In this document: positions 36,701 through 41,404 of the stretch, piece after piece
How positions within the stretch are numbered: the stretch's first letter is position 1
How the letters are laid out: every line of letters begins with the position of its first letter
From: Saccharopolyspora phatthalungensis
GTDB lineage: Bacteria; Actinomycetota; Actinomycetes; Mycobacteriales; Pseudonocardiaceae
DNA length: 64,000 bases
Assembly (NCBI RefSeq): GCF_014203395.1
Contig: NZ_JACHIW010000001.1
Location: 62,001-126,000 of the forward strand
Reading direction: 5' to 3'
The notes under the pieces: model-generated
What the model was told of the DNA's origin: nothing
Databases searched by the model: none
Seen by the model: the letters and a program-made list of their open reading frames with translations, nothing else
Program-made: the position numbers and the translations under genes

Positions 36701-36896
36701 CCGCCTTGCCCGAAAACCCACCCCGCACCCGCTCCACCACATTCCCCACCACCGGTGCCAAACTCTCCACCGTCGCCGCGTCCGACTCCAACCGCCCCGC
36801 CACCGCGAACAACGCATCCTCATCCGCATCCGTCATGTCCTCACCGGTCAATACCTGAAAAAGCCGCCTCACCTCCTCCGGCACCATCAAGGACAC
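21732..36896 (-). CDS. Giant 5,054-residue modular protein with WXG100-like N-terminus
   Basis: One uninterrupted frame of about 15.2 kb. Residues 1-350 form a WXG100-like/CpnT-type N-domain with hydrophobic helices (VTVGGLLLLVAEIAWAVAMA) and GHGLGESLEEGLTEMLGEAG, typical of very large actinobacterial type VII-associated proteins. Residues 350-1,040 are a low-complexity Pro/Gly/Ser linker (SPISPQSPQSPQSSISPQS). Two tandem modules of about 1,813 residues and a 278-residue start of a third follow. Each module begins VLAVRGSDESV.YPEWTRSPG and contains VVG.HVTP and LFGCGAGR, a possible clan-CD His/Cys dyad. The rest is built from about 150-residue repeats ending in PVYV/PVFL. The tail ends in another half repeat (PRPVDPPTELSPQPVPGTVA) with no recognised toxin domain. 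It may be a secreted effector scaffold of the 'lonely Cys' type; function unknown. Confidence 0.8.
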   Translation of the reverse strand: MSLMVPEEVRRLFQVLTGEDMTDADEDALFAVAGRLESDAATVESLAPVVGNVVERVRGGFSGKAADRFAQRLAAFGPVLEAGAVGVRQLAEFVRNLALQVQYLKFVTVGGLLLLVAEIAWAVAMAGPTGGASMAWLAARFAVMRLLLTRWWGQLFMRLAMSQVVGIGLQVVMDAGAQGLQFALGTRKKWDAAMSEMAVGVGSFSGLLAVPLSALGNVVGNAIAKVLVRGLGDKIDAEVLAAAARQVAEEHAEQYPVASMARFADVVSKNLEDYTGMSVRAMWVARFGHGLGESLEEGLTEMLGEAGYGAISGQGAQWNPFSFTAGVSEAIGSGIGNLAGLAVRGELIPAGRAREDTVGEKDSASTDTDTAGELQAESGAQAGEKPGFAETFSEKPGSAKEMSDVDSGIPAPGSEKVVATELEKGSVGPGVAVTSAVLPDGLAPGKTSPGDSSGAAHQTSVPDAGIATPAGADPSGGPGQVGAGAVAGEDSETGVPGTTVVPPVPRYPGEAGAPGALPGPGRLGTPPPLYSSHQGQDHVHGEAPDTGEPTGFSRAATSPPPYSQATGDTGPAPSDVDGVDGPAGHSAPSSPSSPSGPESVPGLGSVSQGGTPVSAGGAAAGDFRTDTGSSGVDSESDSDGRARSPAADGGVAAGGFRAGAPPMHGPAAGSGHADAGGAGAGSAGASVQHPAPVPGAGSSGPGGSLVSDGELTRGESGTGSPPRSEHTDTGLSSVDRPSAGVRAVEPTESAHGPLVDKPATGADVPGVSSGGVVPETTSLVAGSVAATDGQESTRGGGGISGASAGAGLVAGSADPARGGTPHSPISPQSPQSPQSSISPQSPVQPGPVSPGGRLPVAAPVGLPADAVRVPVPAEVVTGGGVAEFVRGQVGDAEADLIVLAPGEGSGSGVAISPGQATEVALGLGRDVVALVPGRGRRGPRWMRFGSDGTRPRPVGRPGPVVAPEQTGRGRDELSALTGSSATVPASAAEVAPRPAGQERGAETVPAVAEAQATATGPKEETRGHTQDEPTARPSVPAVLAVRGSDESVTYPEWTRSPGYAEAAPDRERLLVVLGGDRAAVSGDSVAQARRSGADVLARTGTAGGPQWMLFRADGREPQPVEPPAEIARFATPEPLLVFGPDDGAVAAEAAALASDMPGVQVVGMHVTPQGGARWPDGVVDPEESANRIRRDRRFVAGLPVALFGCGAGRRSRPVAASFAQRFATGLRAQLWTTEASGVWQTDDGAVHATETTVTADGRMLPVFVDGQGTGQWSLLGPDGQELRTHGPELRAALTGAAQPRYADHTRPEPVIRWADDEDVALTDADEGGTRGNELLSGWWDATDREDAAAFVRRRLSDEDVRRLADEVELRYRDGVGGPGTRSGQRLRGRLVHLLQLTEELGGRPDVAQARDVRLVADWIRDVGRMRGPTVFPADVHGLLQELTGTTTNARLHEVRFLADVVRRAEEGLEQRRATVDEVREQWRRGATRAVTLRMGGQAENTVVYPVSMASSRWWRDFHGGRVQMDQVRREMGIPGDRDPMVVVVEARRRTAGAEKSFLIGDAVRGSTAHLETPWELGQGVAGTEQYQRIAGNNADSPVVLVVLGGNAGLGVHLSRDELARRFAAGLSAGGDGVRQVLLAEGYISHDPAGFGLAAVGPPTGARQDPGVVLPSGVRPNVLALRLRSAPGHTIAYPADATTEGRLLSAAREGSGRQAIDAGSPISVLTWIAPWGGFIVADRHTWETQEVTPREFARWVVEDARSHGIVGHDDDRPVVVRTFLRERVQTLPAAARRELFRQHERIWHELAEGFREAGYHGPIHVTSLDRATHGPEADLVVPWSPQLRLTIRNGVDVIDAVAYPRDSAEEAAWRRWAQSAGPGLDWLLAQMGYEPPILVLACRADRDTFAYVDPETRETSRLSAGAFGRIVAGAVGEIAASNPSKTVVVFAVRPDSGGALREQERRQLASGIHRYGHEGPVYVASVVERHVGENIRFVPWGITLAGGHPHAAELQVRLVGQHSRSEHIVLAAGGTSADVNWWSQWNSGDFQVNVRQRFGLQETNVVLARLWGDEFVTPSGTVSAFEFGRRLALNANYNDYIVDIAPVLLATFGAETGLGEHAAREFARGVWSNDPDREVWVTDRDFRVRRDADDVAVIPLDTDPPRFVPSRNWSPVARLSRPADDDFGPVLVYPYRPGWAPPLAVDMDWFVSEAGHRRPVVVVARSVRGRFHVVDPSTDETRVLGPSDFGTSVLRNEEFQQSVSDDPARPVVVVFDWWPSGLTEGEARALAEGLRGDGIRRPVFLSMGQFRVHESGRRPYALVEAPSAQSALLTHPASAVDAQRPLLLSYVDDSDAGVADQVRSFGVSRLLSELGYRGPQQPIVILTSTISGSFLASASGLSPANFGEFLAAEPKYLEATRGDWRRPVVIVPLGGRFDSVSVEDLTPFTARLLGTPDADRPVYISHDNIPADGLAMLEDGVVALPGLRLLTPDRMQLPRMREELESQPLRVGVAEESALNAVGFPVEPEDAGHWEQWGSLNFAGYGPMLRRAVSEFDPDPLFVFVKVSGERIVVMAHDSDSEPEPEFEAAYAPEAGRRRESPDPVEVGMLIQHSPYFQDLEYPFSDPVDAGQLGRTVVIVPMSYGESLPDWYERALAEGLRRVGGPPRPVYVYDGYRHEAFGIDDVLDRLRNVTPELHWRRAGEVRDLEEHRELVPRYERDSPPSYASAGEVASAVAAVDRRRAAAVPGAPARPAEVTETEIATLHQRWSGEFREAERVLSALPADGVADLQARAGTILESLWERPRQGDTSSAMAMQALWDRMAQRIAFRLSGDASETRAWAEAAAMAASVPSLPVVLAVRGSDESVVYPEWTRSPGYAAVSPEQGRLLVLGSDRVVVPGESVAEARRSGVDVLARTDTEGGPQWILLRADGGTPFRVEPSAEVGRLPSPAPLMFFADDEGGVAVEAAALAADVPGVQVVGLHVTPEGGARWPDGELSPEESAERVWRDQRFVAGLPVALFGCGAGRRSGSGEPSFAQRFAARLRAQVWTADASDVWQTRDGAVHATESVVSGDGRMLPVFVDGQGTGQWSLLGPDGQEVFSRGPELRAALTDSAAPRYAEGASQEALIRWADDADAAPAAGGRPIDELLREWRAARGQEDGELAAGRGLADEDVWRVADAVELRYRSGVGQRPGTRSWERLRVRLVHVLRLTEQLGGQPTVADARDVRLVADWIRDTGRMQGPMVTAADVHGVVQELTDDPRNVRFHEARYLAGVLRDQGVEGRRERQASVAELRAQWRRGATRAVTLRMGGHAENTVAYPVSMASSRWWRDFHGGRVDLDRVRREMGIAGDRDPVVVVVEARRRTAGAEKSFLIGDAVRGTTAHLETPWELGQWVAGTEQYQRIAGSNQDGPVVLVVTGGNAGLGVHLSRDELTRRFAEGLTAGGDGSRQVLLAEGYISQDPSGFGLIAVDSGTGRAQDAGLMLPSGVGASVLALRMDSAHENTIAYPVNAENRDDFRALAGSDSLRMDSVRQAVEADSPIFVLAWTTPQGVFIVADEDTGEMRDLTPREFARQMIEDARSHGIASRYDDRAVVVFTYASTYRVPMPNQAREELAKAMRDAGHRGPVHVATWDSATNGPRLGPESEPVLDQSFELVDPWSPRSWLAIPAESGVIDVVAYPKDSAEAATWRRWAESGPDLDWLPAQARDDGAPVFVLAGQESDGMFVYVDPATRQTGWLSPGAFGREVAGALGEITTSNPGKAVVVLAVQQDVGTAMSEQEGWRLASGIRRNGHDGPLYIANVEDNQDTWLAVKDIALAGGLPRVAELSVSELNSANPSHVLLAAGGTSADVDWWYRWSSGGFRVTAARWVGLGSTTVALARLWGEEFVTPSGTVSAFEFGRQLVLSSNYGISALRPGVPVLLATVGAESGLGADAASEFARGVWSNDPDRTVLVTDRDFRLRRDANGAAVLHFDEDPPRFVPSRNWSPMAARIRAGDEDFGPVVTYPSRPGPVPRLSVDMDWVASETGRGKSFVVVARSVRGRFHVLDQTGETRVLAPSDFGSCVIGNAGFPHFFRDDPNRPVVVVFDRWPSGLTERDARALAEGLRRDGVQRPVFLSMGEFAERESGWRSHALVEAPSAQSVMLRHPAGAAGAQRPLLISYLDPSEADVADQIRSFGVSRLVSELGYRDPQQPIVVLASAGGSSFFRGGVLSPARFGDLLAADPEYLAATRGDWRRPVVIISLARRDDVRLAGMADLTPFTSHLLGSPDADRPVYIPEDNVTPAMLEGGTVGLPGLRLLTPDRMRPPAVRDELKPEYLKVGGVSTPNGVCFPVQPEELGAWASWSSLDYQGCGPMLRRAVGEFDPDPLFVFVKVVDQQIEVIRHLADESGAESDSGSRAEGGFRRESPDPVELGMLIQRSSAFQVLENSASRIADAGQLGRTVVLVADSLDNVPLPNWYTRALAEGLRRVGGPPRAVYVYDGFSHEAADTDAALDRLRSATPELHWRRAGDARNPEEPREIVPPYERDLPPDYHSAGEVASAVASVDRQREVAGVARPALPAEVTEAEIASVHRHWSGQFEEAERVLSALPADGVADLQARARAVLGSMWERPRQGDTPSAMAVQDLWDRMAQRVAFRLSGEGAETGAWAEAAAMAASVPSLPVVLAVRGSDESVVYPEWTRSPGYAQVSPDRGQVLVVQGSDSMIVTGESVAEAQRSGADVLARMDTEDGPQWMVFRVGGGVPLRVEPPAEVARSASPVPLLAFGPDEDAVAAEAVALASDLPGVQVVGVHVTPEGGARWPDGELGPEESAERVWRDRRFVAGLPVALFGCGAGRRPGAGEASFAQRFAVGLGAYVWAAGASDVWQTRDGAVHATESVVSGDGRMLPVFVGGRGTGHWSLLGPDGQEVSSGGPELRAALAGASQPQYAEQARPETVIRWADSEAAVPGPVSLSVPGARQRAEYVGWTLSPHHAAAAPQGARPLLVLGHEETVVSGDAVAEARDIGADVLARVDLGRGPKWMLYRADGTRPRPVDPPTELSPQPVPGTVADPKVR
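22075..22907 (-). repeat. Giant-protein module 3, partial (about 0.83 kb)
   Basis: Only the start of a third module is present, including VVGVHVTP and LFGCGAGR. It ends at VIRWAD and is followed by a unique tail with one more copy of the small GxxVLARxxxxxGPxWMLxRADG subdomain. Confidence 0.85.
22908..28340 (-). repeat. Giant-protein module 2 (about 5.43 kb)
   Basis: Module 2 is collinear with module 1 over its whole length. Long stretches are nearly identical at DNA level, e.g. the segment encoding GDRDP(M/V)VVVVEARRRTAG. Confidence 0.85.
28341..33785 (-). repeat. Giant-protein module 1 (about 5.44 kb)
   Basis: Module 1 runs from VLAVRGSDESVTYPEWTRSP to the next VLAVRGSDESV. It has the full set of sub-repeats and is the most divergent of the three at its start. 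Confidence 0.85.
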
Positions 36897-37421
36897 GCGA
36901 AAACACCCATTCAGCTACGCCGCACGCGGACAAGACCAACAGATCAATACGCCGATAGTATGAACCCGCCGTACACACCCGCAAACCAAGATCGCCACGC
37001 GTGCAACAACTATGCACGTTCAACCCCAAAAACAGAAAGAATGCTCTGCCGGTGCGCCCGCAGGCGTGCTACACGCGTCCGGACCGTTCGCTCATGGCGC
37101 CCACCGTCGACCGTCGTGCGCCGTGGCGTTTTCACGCGAGACCGACGATCCTGGTGCGGAGCTGGCGACGATTTCGCGCAAAAACGGCCCCCTGGCAACG
37201 AACACGGCCCCAGGCAACGAACACGGCCCCAGGGCAACCCGAACAGTGCAGTGGGTGCGCGCCCAAGGTGATCTATACCGCAATCAAGGTTCCTGGACGA
37301 GGAACTATAATTCGCTTTCGTTCGGTTGCCGAAGCCCTGAGCACGCCAGTATTCCGCCAGTCCGTACCTCGGTCGGCATACGCCCGCCGCGTTCAGGCCG
37401 CGTCCCATTCAATAGCAGGAT
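36897..37421. other. Intergenic region upstream of giant gene
   Basis: 525 bp without a supported gene. It contains two direct copies of GGCAACGAACACGGCCCCAG (about 37,194-37,233). Promoters for the giant gene probably lie near 36,900-37,000, where the sequence is locally AT-richer. Confidence 0.4.
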
Positions 37422-37464
37422 TTGACGGAATACTCGAACCGAGCGGTGAGTGCGCTTTCGAGCG

Positions 37465-37735
37465 GAGTGGGGGCTGTGGGAGGTTCCGTGTTGACAGAGT
37501 TCGCGGTCGCGTTTTCGGGGGAATGGGCGCCTTTGGAGGGGGTGGGGGCTGTGGGAGGTTCCGTGTTGACAGGGTTCGCGGGCGCGTTTTCGGGGGAATG
37601 GACGCCTTTTGAGGAGGTTGGGGCTGGGGGAGGTTCCGTGTTGGCATGGTTCGCGGGCGCGTTTTCGGGGGAATGGGCGCCTTTGGAGGGGGTTGGGGCT
37701 GTGGGAGGTTCCGTGTTGGATCGGCCATCCCCGCG
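37465..37735. repeat. 75-bp tandem repeat, about 3.5 units
   Basis: AGGTTCCGTGTTG recurs at 37,481, 37,556, 37,631 and 37,706, exactly 75 bp apart, with CGTTTTCGGGGGAATGG in each full unit. The period is a multiple of three, so several frames on both strands stay open and look repetitive (minus strand: NTEPPTAPTPSKGAHSPENA). I regard it as an intergenic minisatellite rather than a gene. The sequence from 37,736 to 38,109 holds no recognised gene. Confidence 0.8.
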
Positions 37736-38109
37736 ATCGGTGGAGTGTGGGGGCTGTGTTCCGGAGGTCAAGCCCGGCCTGGCGGCCGCCTCTTCGAGGT
37801 TTCAGGCTTGACATCCGGCCCACAGCCCCGGTTCGGCTTTATATCGCGGGGATGGCCCCGGACTGGGCTGGCGCAACCGGCAGGTTACGTTGCCGGGTTG
37901 GCGGATTCGGCCGTGGCTGGGACTGGTGCCGGTCGGCTTGGGGTTGTTCCGTAAGGCTTTGATCGGTCGTGCTGGCGGGCGCCTTCGGCGTGTCGTGGAG
38001 GGTTTTTGTTGCTGGGTGGGGGTTTTCGGGGTTTTGGTGGGGGTTTTCACCTGATCAAGCGATGCTGAAATGGGTGCGAATGGGTGTTCGAATCTGGGAG
38101 AATGGAGGC

Positions 38110-39492
38110 ATGGCACCGTTGACGGACACCCAGGACGCGAACGTGGAGATGATGTCTTCACGGTCGTCTGTGGTGTCGTGCTCGGATGCCGAGCTCATCG
38201 CCCGCATTCAGCGCTGTGAGCAGGCCATGCGGATGGCGATGATGGAGCAGTTGCAGGTCATCGCCGAGGCGGACCGCCGAGGACTGCACGCCGAGCGTGG
38301 CGCGAGGTCGATGCAGGTGTGGTTGCGGGAACTGCTTAATATCGACCACTGGGACGCCACAACCCGGGTGACGGTCGCCCATAACGTTGAGGACCGGGCC
38401 TCGCTGTATGGCGAGACGATGCCCGCCGAGCTTCCCCAGACCGCCGCGGCCTTGTCGGAAGGGGCGATCAGTCTTGAGCATGCGCGGGTGATCGTGGCGG
38501 GCATTCACCGGCTGCCCGAGTACGCCCGTTGTCACCGGGTGGGGGAGGTCGAAGCGACCCTGGCCGGCTACGCCCGCCAGATGCCGCCGCGTGAACTGGA
38601 GACAATCGCCGAACGAATCAGGTATCTACTCGACCAGGACGGCGCCTACCAGGACGAAGCCGACCAGCACGACGCTCGGGAACTGCACTACGCGACCGCC
38701 CGGGACGGGATGACGGTCATCAAGGCCCGGCTGGACCGCGAGACCGGCGCGAAATTCGTTGCGCTCATCGAGCCGCTGGCCGCCCCGTGCCCGGAGGTCG
38801 ACGGGGAGAAGGATCCTCGCAGTGTCGGGCAGCGCAATGCCGACGGCTTCGCCGCGTTGCTCGATCTTGCCACCGACTCCGACGGGGTGCCGCGTGCCGG
38901 TGGGCAGCGGCCGCACCTGACGATCGCCATCGACTTCGAAGATCTCAAGCGCGGGCTGGGTTTCCTCGATGAGCAGGGTATGCCCGGCACGCTGAACACC
39001 GGGCGTGCGATCACCGCCGAGAACGCGCGGCGCATCGCCTGCGACAGCGAAGTACTGCCCATGGTTCTCAACGGCGACGGACTGCCTCTGGAGGTCGGCC
39101 GGGCCAGGCGAACCGCACCCGCGCACCTGCGCGCCGCGCTGCTTCAGCGCGACGGTGTCTGTTCGTTTCCCGGCTGCGACCGGCCGCCGGGGACCCCCGA
39201 CGCGCACCACCTCGTGAGCTGGATCGATGGTGGCCCCACCGAACTGGCCAACATGACAATGCTATGCGGCCACCACCACCGGACCGTGCACAGCCAGCGG
39301 TGGGAGATCCAGATGCGCGAGGGCAGACCCGTCTTCATCCCACCGTCCACCGTGGACATCGACCGAAGACCGCGACCAGGCGGCAAGGCGCTGCCTGCCC
39401 AGCACCGCGAACACCTCCGGGACCTCATCCCCACCCAGCGGGACCCGGCGGGCGAATCGTGCCGCTCGCGTCCCGAAGCGGCGGTCAGCTGA
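38110..39492 (+). CDS. DUF222 and HNH endonuclease-domain protein (13E12-repeat family)
   Basis: A 460-residue protein; ATG 38,110 follows GGAGG. The N-terminal DUF222 helices include ELIARIQRCEQAMRMAMMEQ and ITLEHARV-like SLEHARVIVAGIHRLPEYA. The C-terminal HNH domain has CSFPGCDRPPGTPDAHHLVS, WIDGGPTELANMTMLCGHHH and RTVH, giving paired Cys ligands and the catalytic His pair. The family is multi-copy in actinobacteria and behaves like a mobile or selfish nuclease family; biological targets are not known. It is a stand-alone gene here. Confidence 0.9.
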   Translation: MAPLTDTQDANVEMMSSRSSVVSCSDAELIARIQRCEQAMRMAMMEQLQVIAEADRRGLHAERGARSMQVWLRELLNIDHWDATTRVTVAHNVEDRASLYGETMPAELPQTAAALSEGAISLEHARVIVAGIHRLPEYARCHRVGEVEATLAGYARQMPPRELETIAERIRYLLDQDGAYQDEADQHDARELHYATARDGMTVIKARLDRETGAKFVALIEPLAAPCPEVDGEKDPRSVGQRNADGFAALLDLATDSDGVPRAGGQRPHLTIAIDFEDLKRGLGFLDEQGMPGTLNTGRAITAENARRIACDSEVLPMVLNGDGLPLEVGRARRTAPAHLRAALLQRDGVCSFPGCDRPPGTPDAHHLVSWIDGGPTELANMTMLCGHHHRTVHSQRWEIQMREGRPVFIPPSTVDIDRRPRPGGKALPAQHREHLRDLIPTQRDPAGESCRSRPEAAVS

Positions 39493-39609
39493 CCGGCGCC
39501 CTGGGCTTTGCGGCTACCACGGCCGCAGCCAGCCGCCAGGAGGCATTCGTACCACTGCGGCGCAGTGCCCGGCGGGCGTTACCTCTACTTCGGCGGGGCT
39601 GCGTCCGCA

Positions 39610-40608
39610 TCACCTGGCGCGCGTGGAGGCCCGGACGACCAGCTCGGGCTGGAAGACGATCTGTTGGCGCTCCGGGCGTTCGTCGCCGCCCGAGGTTTCG
39701 GCGATGAGGATCTCCGCCGCGGTGCGGCCCAGTCGGGTGGCCGGCTGGCGGACCGAACTGAGCGGGACCGCGGCGGCGCCGGCGAACTCGATGTCGTCGT
39801 AGCCGACGATCGCCATCTCCTCCGGGACCCGCACGCCCGCGCCGACCATCGTCTGAAGCACCCCCATGGCCAGCAGGTCGTTGGCGCAGAACACCGCCGT
39901 CGGCCGCGGGCTCATGCCGAGCAGCCGCGCCCCGGCGTCGCGTCCCGAGGGCACGTCGAGCGCGACCGACTCCAGCACGGAGAGTTCCACACCCGCCCCG
40001 TCGAGCACGGATCGCACCCCAGCCTCGCGGTCGCGACACTGGTCGAGGATCGCCGGCCCGTTGACAAAGGCGATCGTGGTGTGCCCGGTGTCCAGGAGAT
40101 GCCGGGCCGCCAACGCGCCCCCGGCCACGTCGTCGACGGACACCGAACTGGCCTCGTCGGTCGGCACCTTGCGGTCGACGAAGACGTACGGGGTCCTGCT
40201 GCGGCGGAAGCTCTGCAGCGTGTCACCGGAGGTATCGACCGGGCTCAGCAGCACCCCGCGCACCCGCTGCTCGGCCAGCATCGCCAGGTGCGACTCCTCC
40301 CGTTGAGGTTGCTGACCACTTTCGCAGACGATGACGGCGAGGCCTTCGGCCTGCGCCGCCTCCTCCGCGCCGCGTGCGAGGTCGGCGAAGAACGGGTTTC
40401 CCAGGTCGAGCACCAGCAACGCCATGATCCGGCTGCGGCCGGCCCGCAGTTGGCGTGCGGATTCGTCGCGGACGTAGCCCAGTTCCTCGATCACCGCCAG
40501 CACCCGCATCCGGGTCGCGGCCGAGACCACGTGGGGCCGGTTGACCACATTGGACACCGTGCCGATGGAAACTCCGGCCCGACGGGCCACATCCTTGATG
40601 CCGACCAT
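39610..40608 (-). CDS. LacI-family transcriptional regulator
   Basis: A 332-residue repressor-type protein. Start ATG 40,608 gives MVGIKDVARRAGVSIGTVSN. The helix-turn-helix and hinge (NVVNRPHVVSAATRMRVLAV, LRAGRSR) precede a periplasmic-binding-like effector domain (MALLVLDLGNPFFADLARGA, AVFCANDLLAMGVLQTMVGA, VGYDDIEFAGAAAVPLSSVR). It probably binds a sugar-like effector. Candidate operators with the LacI-type central CG lie upstream at 40,649 and 40,811. No sugar-transport operon is adjacent, so its regulon may be only itself or distant genes. Confidence 0.9.
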   Translation of the reverse strand: MVGIKDVARRAGVSIGTVSNVVNRPHVVSAATRMRVLAVIEELGYVRDESARQLRAGRSRIMALLVLDLGNPFFADLARGAEEAAQAEGLAVIVCESGQQPQREESHLAMLAEQRVRGVLLSPVDTSGDTLQSFRRSRTPYVFVDRKVPTDEASSVSVDDVAGGALAARHLLDTGHTTIAFVNGPAILDQCRDREAGVRSVLDGAGVELSVLESVALDVPSGRDAGARLLGMSPRPTAVFCANDLLAMGVLQTMVGAGVRVPEEMAIVGYDDIEFAGAAAVPLSSVRQPATRLGRTAAEILIAETSGGDERPERQQIVFQPELVVRASTRAR

Positions 40609-40648
40609 GTTCACCCTGCCCCGCGACTCTTCGAGAGCCTACCATTAA

Positions 40649-40660
40649 TGAAACGATTCA
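40649..40660. promoter_or_regulatory. Candidate LacI operator 1
   Basis: TGAAACGATTCA has the LacI-type central CG and 5 of 6 symmetric half-site positions. It lies 41 bp before the lacI-type start, the right place for autoregulation. Confidence 0.55.
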
Positions 40661-40810
40661 AAACGGCCGCGCGCGCAATCACGTCCGCCATAAGCCATCG
40701 AGGCCGATGCCGTCACCGGACCGGCCGTGGAGGCGTCTCGGGCCGGACGCACCGATAGCGACCTCGGCGTTTTCACCGCACAACGGCTCGCGGCGACCTA
40801 CCTTGCCCGG

Positions 40811-40822
40811 TAAAACGATTCA
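40811..40822. promoter_or_regulatory. Candidate LacI operator 2
   Basis: TAAAACGATTCA shares AAACGATTCA with operator 1. It sits 162 bp away, in the gap before the MmcQ/YjbR gene, so the same regulator may control both directions or loop the DNA. Confidence 0.45.
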
Positions 40823-40984
40823 CCAACTCCGGCGAGCGCAAGGGAATTATTTTTCTACTGTGCCGGTCCGGTGGTTGATACGTTTTACCCCGCCGGGTCA
40901 AACTTGTGTCGTGCAAGCGACTGCTGGTGCGCCGGGTGCGCCAAGGGCTCTGGTCGGCACGGGATGTCGGAGGCGTGCGCGAGA

Positions 40985-41335
40985 ATGACCGTCATGGGTG
41001 TGGCCAGCAGTCGGTTCTTGCGGATGGTGGACAAGCTCGCCGAGGTCGAGTGTGCCGAGGCGAGGGACTACACGTCCTTCAGCGTGCGCGGCAAGCGGTT
41101 CGGCTACTACTGGCCGCGGACCAAGACAGTCGGGCTGAAGCAGACGCTGTCCGAGCAGATCGCCCTGGTCTCCGAGCGACCGGACGTGTTCGAGGTGCAG
41201 TTCACGGCCGGCGGCTTCGGCTGGGTCGTCGTGCACCTGCCAAAGATCGACGCCGACGAGCTCACCGAGCTGGTTTACGAAGCGTGGCGCTTGTCCGCCC
41301 CCGAAGCCCTCGTCGAGGAATACCCGACCCCCTAG
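40985..41335 (+). CDS. MmcQ/YjbR-family protein
   Basis: A 116-residue protein starting at ATG 40,985 (alternative 40,994). It contains YTSFSVRGKRFGYYWPRTKT, VGLKQTLSEQIALVSERPDV and WVVVHLPKIDADELTELVYE, the usual MmcQ/YjbR pattern of a small DNA-binding-like fold of unknown role. Its TAG stop (41,333-41,335) lies inside the CTAG duplicated by the IS element immediately downstream, so the insertion left the coding sequence complete. Confidence 0.85.
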   Translation: MTVMGVASSRFLRMVDKLAEVECAEARDYTSFSVRGKRFGYYWPRTKTVGLKQTLSEQIALVSERPDVFEVQFTAGGFGWVVVHLPKIDADELTELVYEAWRLSAPEALVEEYPTP

Positions 41336-41404
41336 GTGGCTGGTGTTTTGGGTTGCTAAGGATCGGGGTGTGTCGGTGTTCCGTCGGGGTGATCGTTTGG
41401 CAGG

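Noticed and set aside
37305..37823. Repetitive frames on both strands over the minisatellite
   Set aside because: The 75-bp period keeps all frames open; no start, signal peptide or conserved domain supports a protein.
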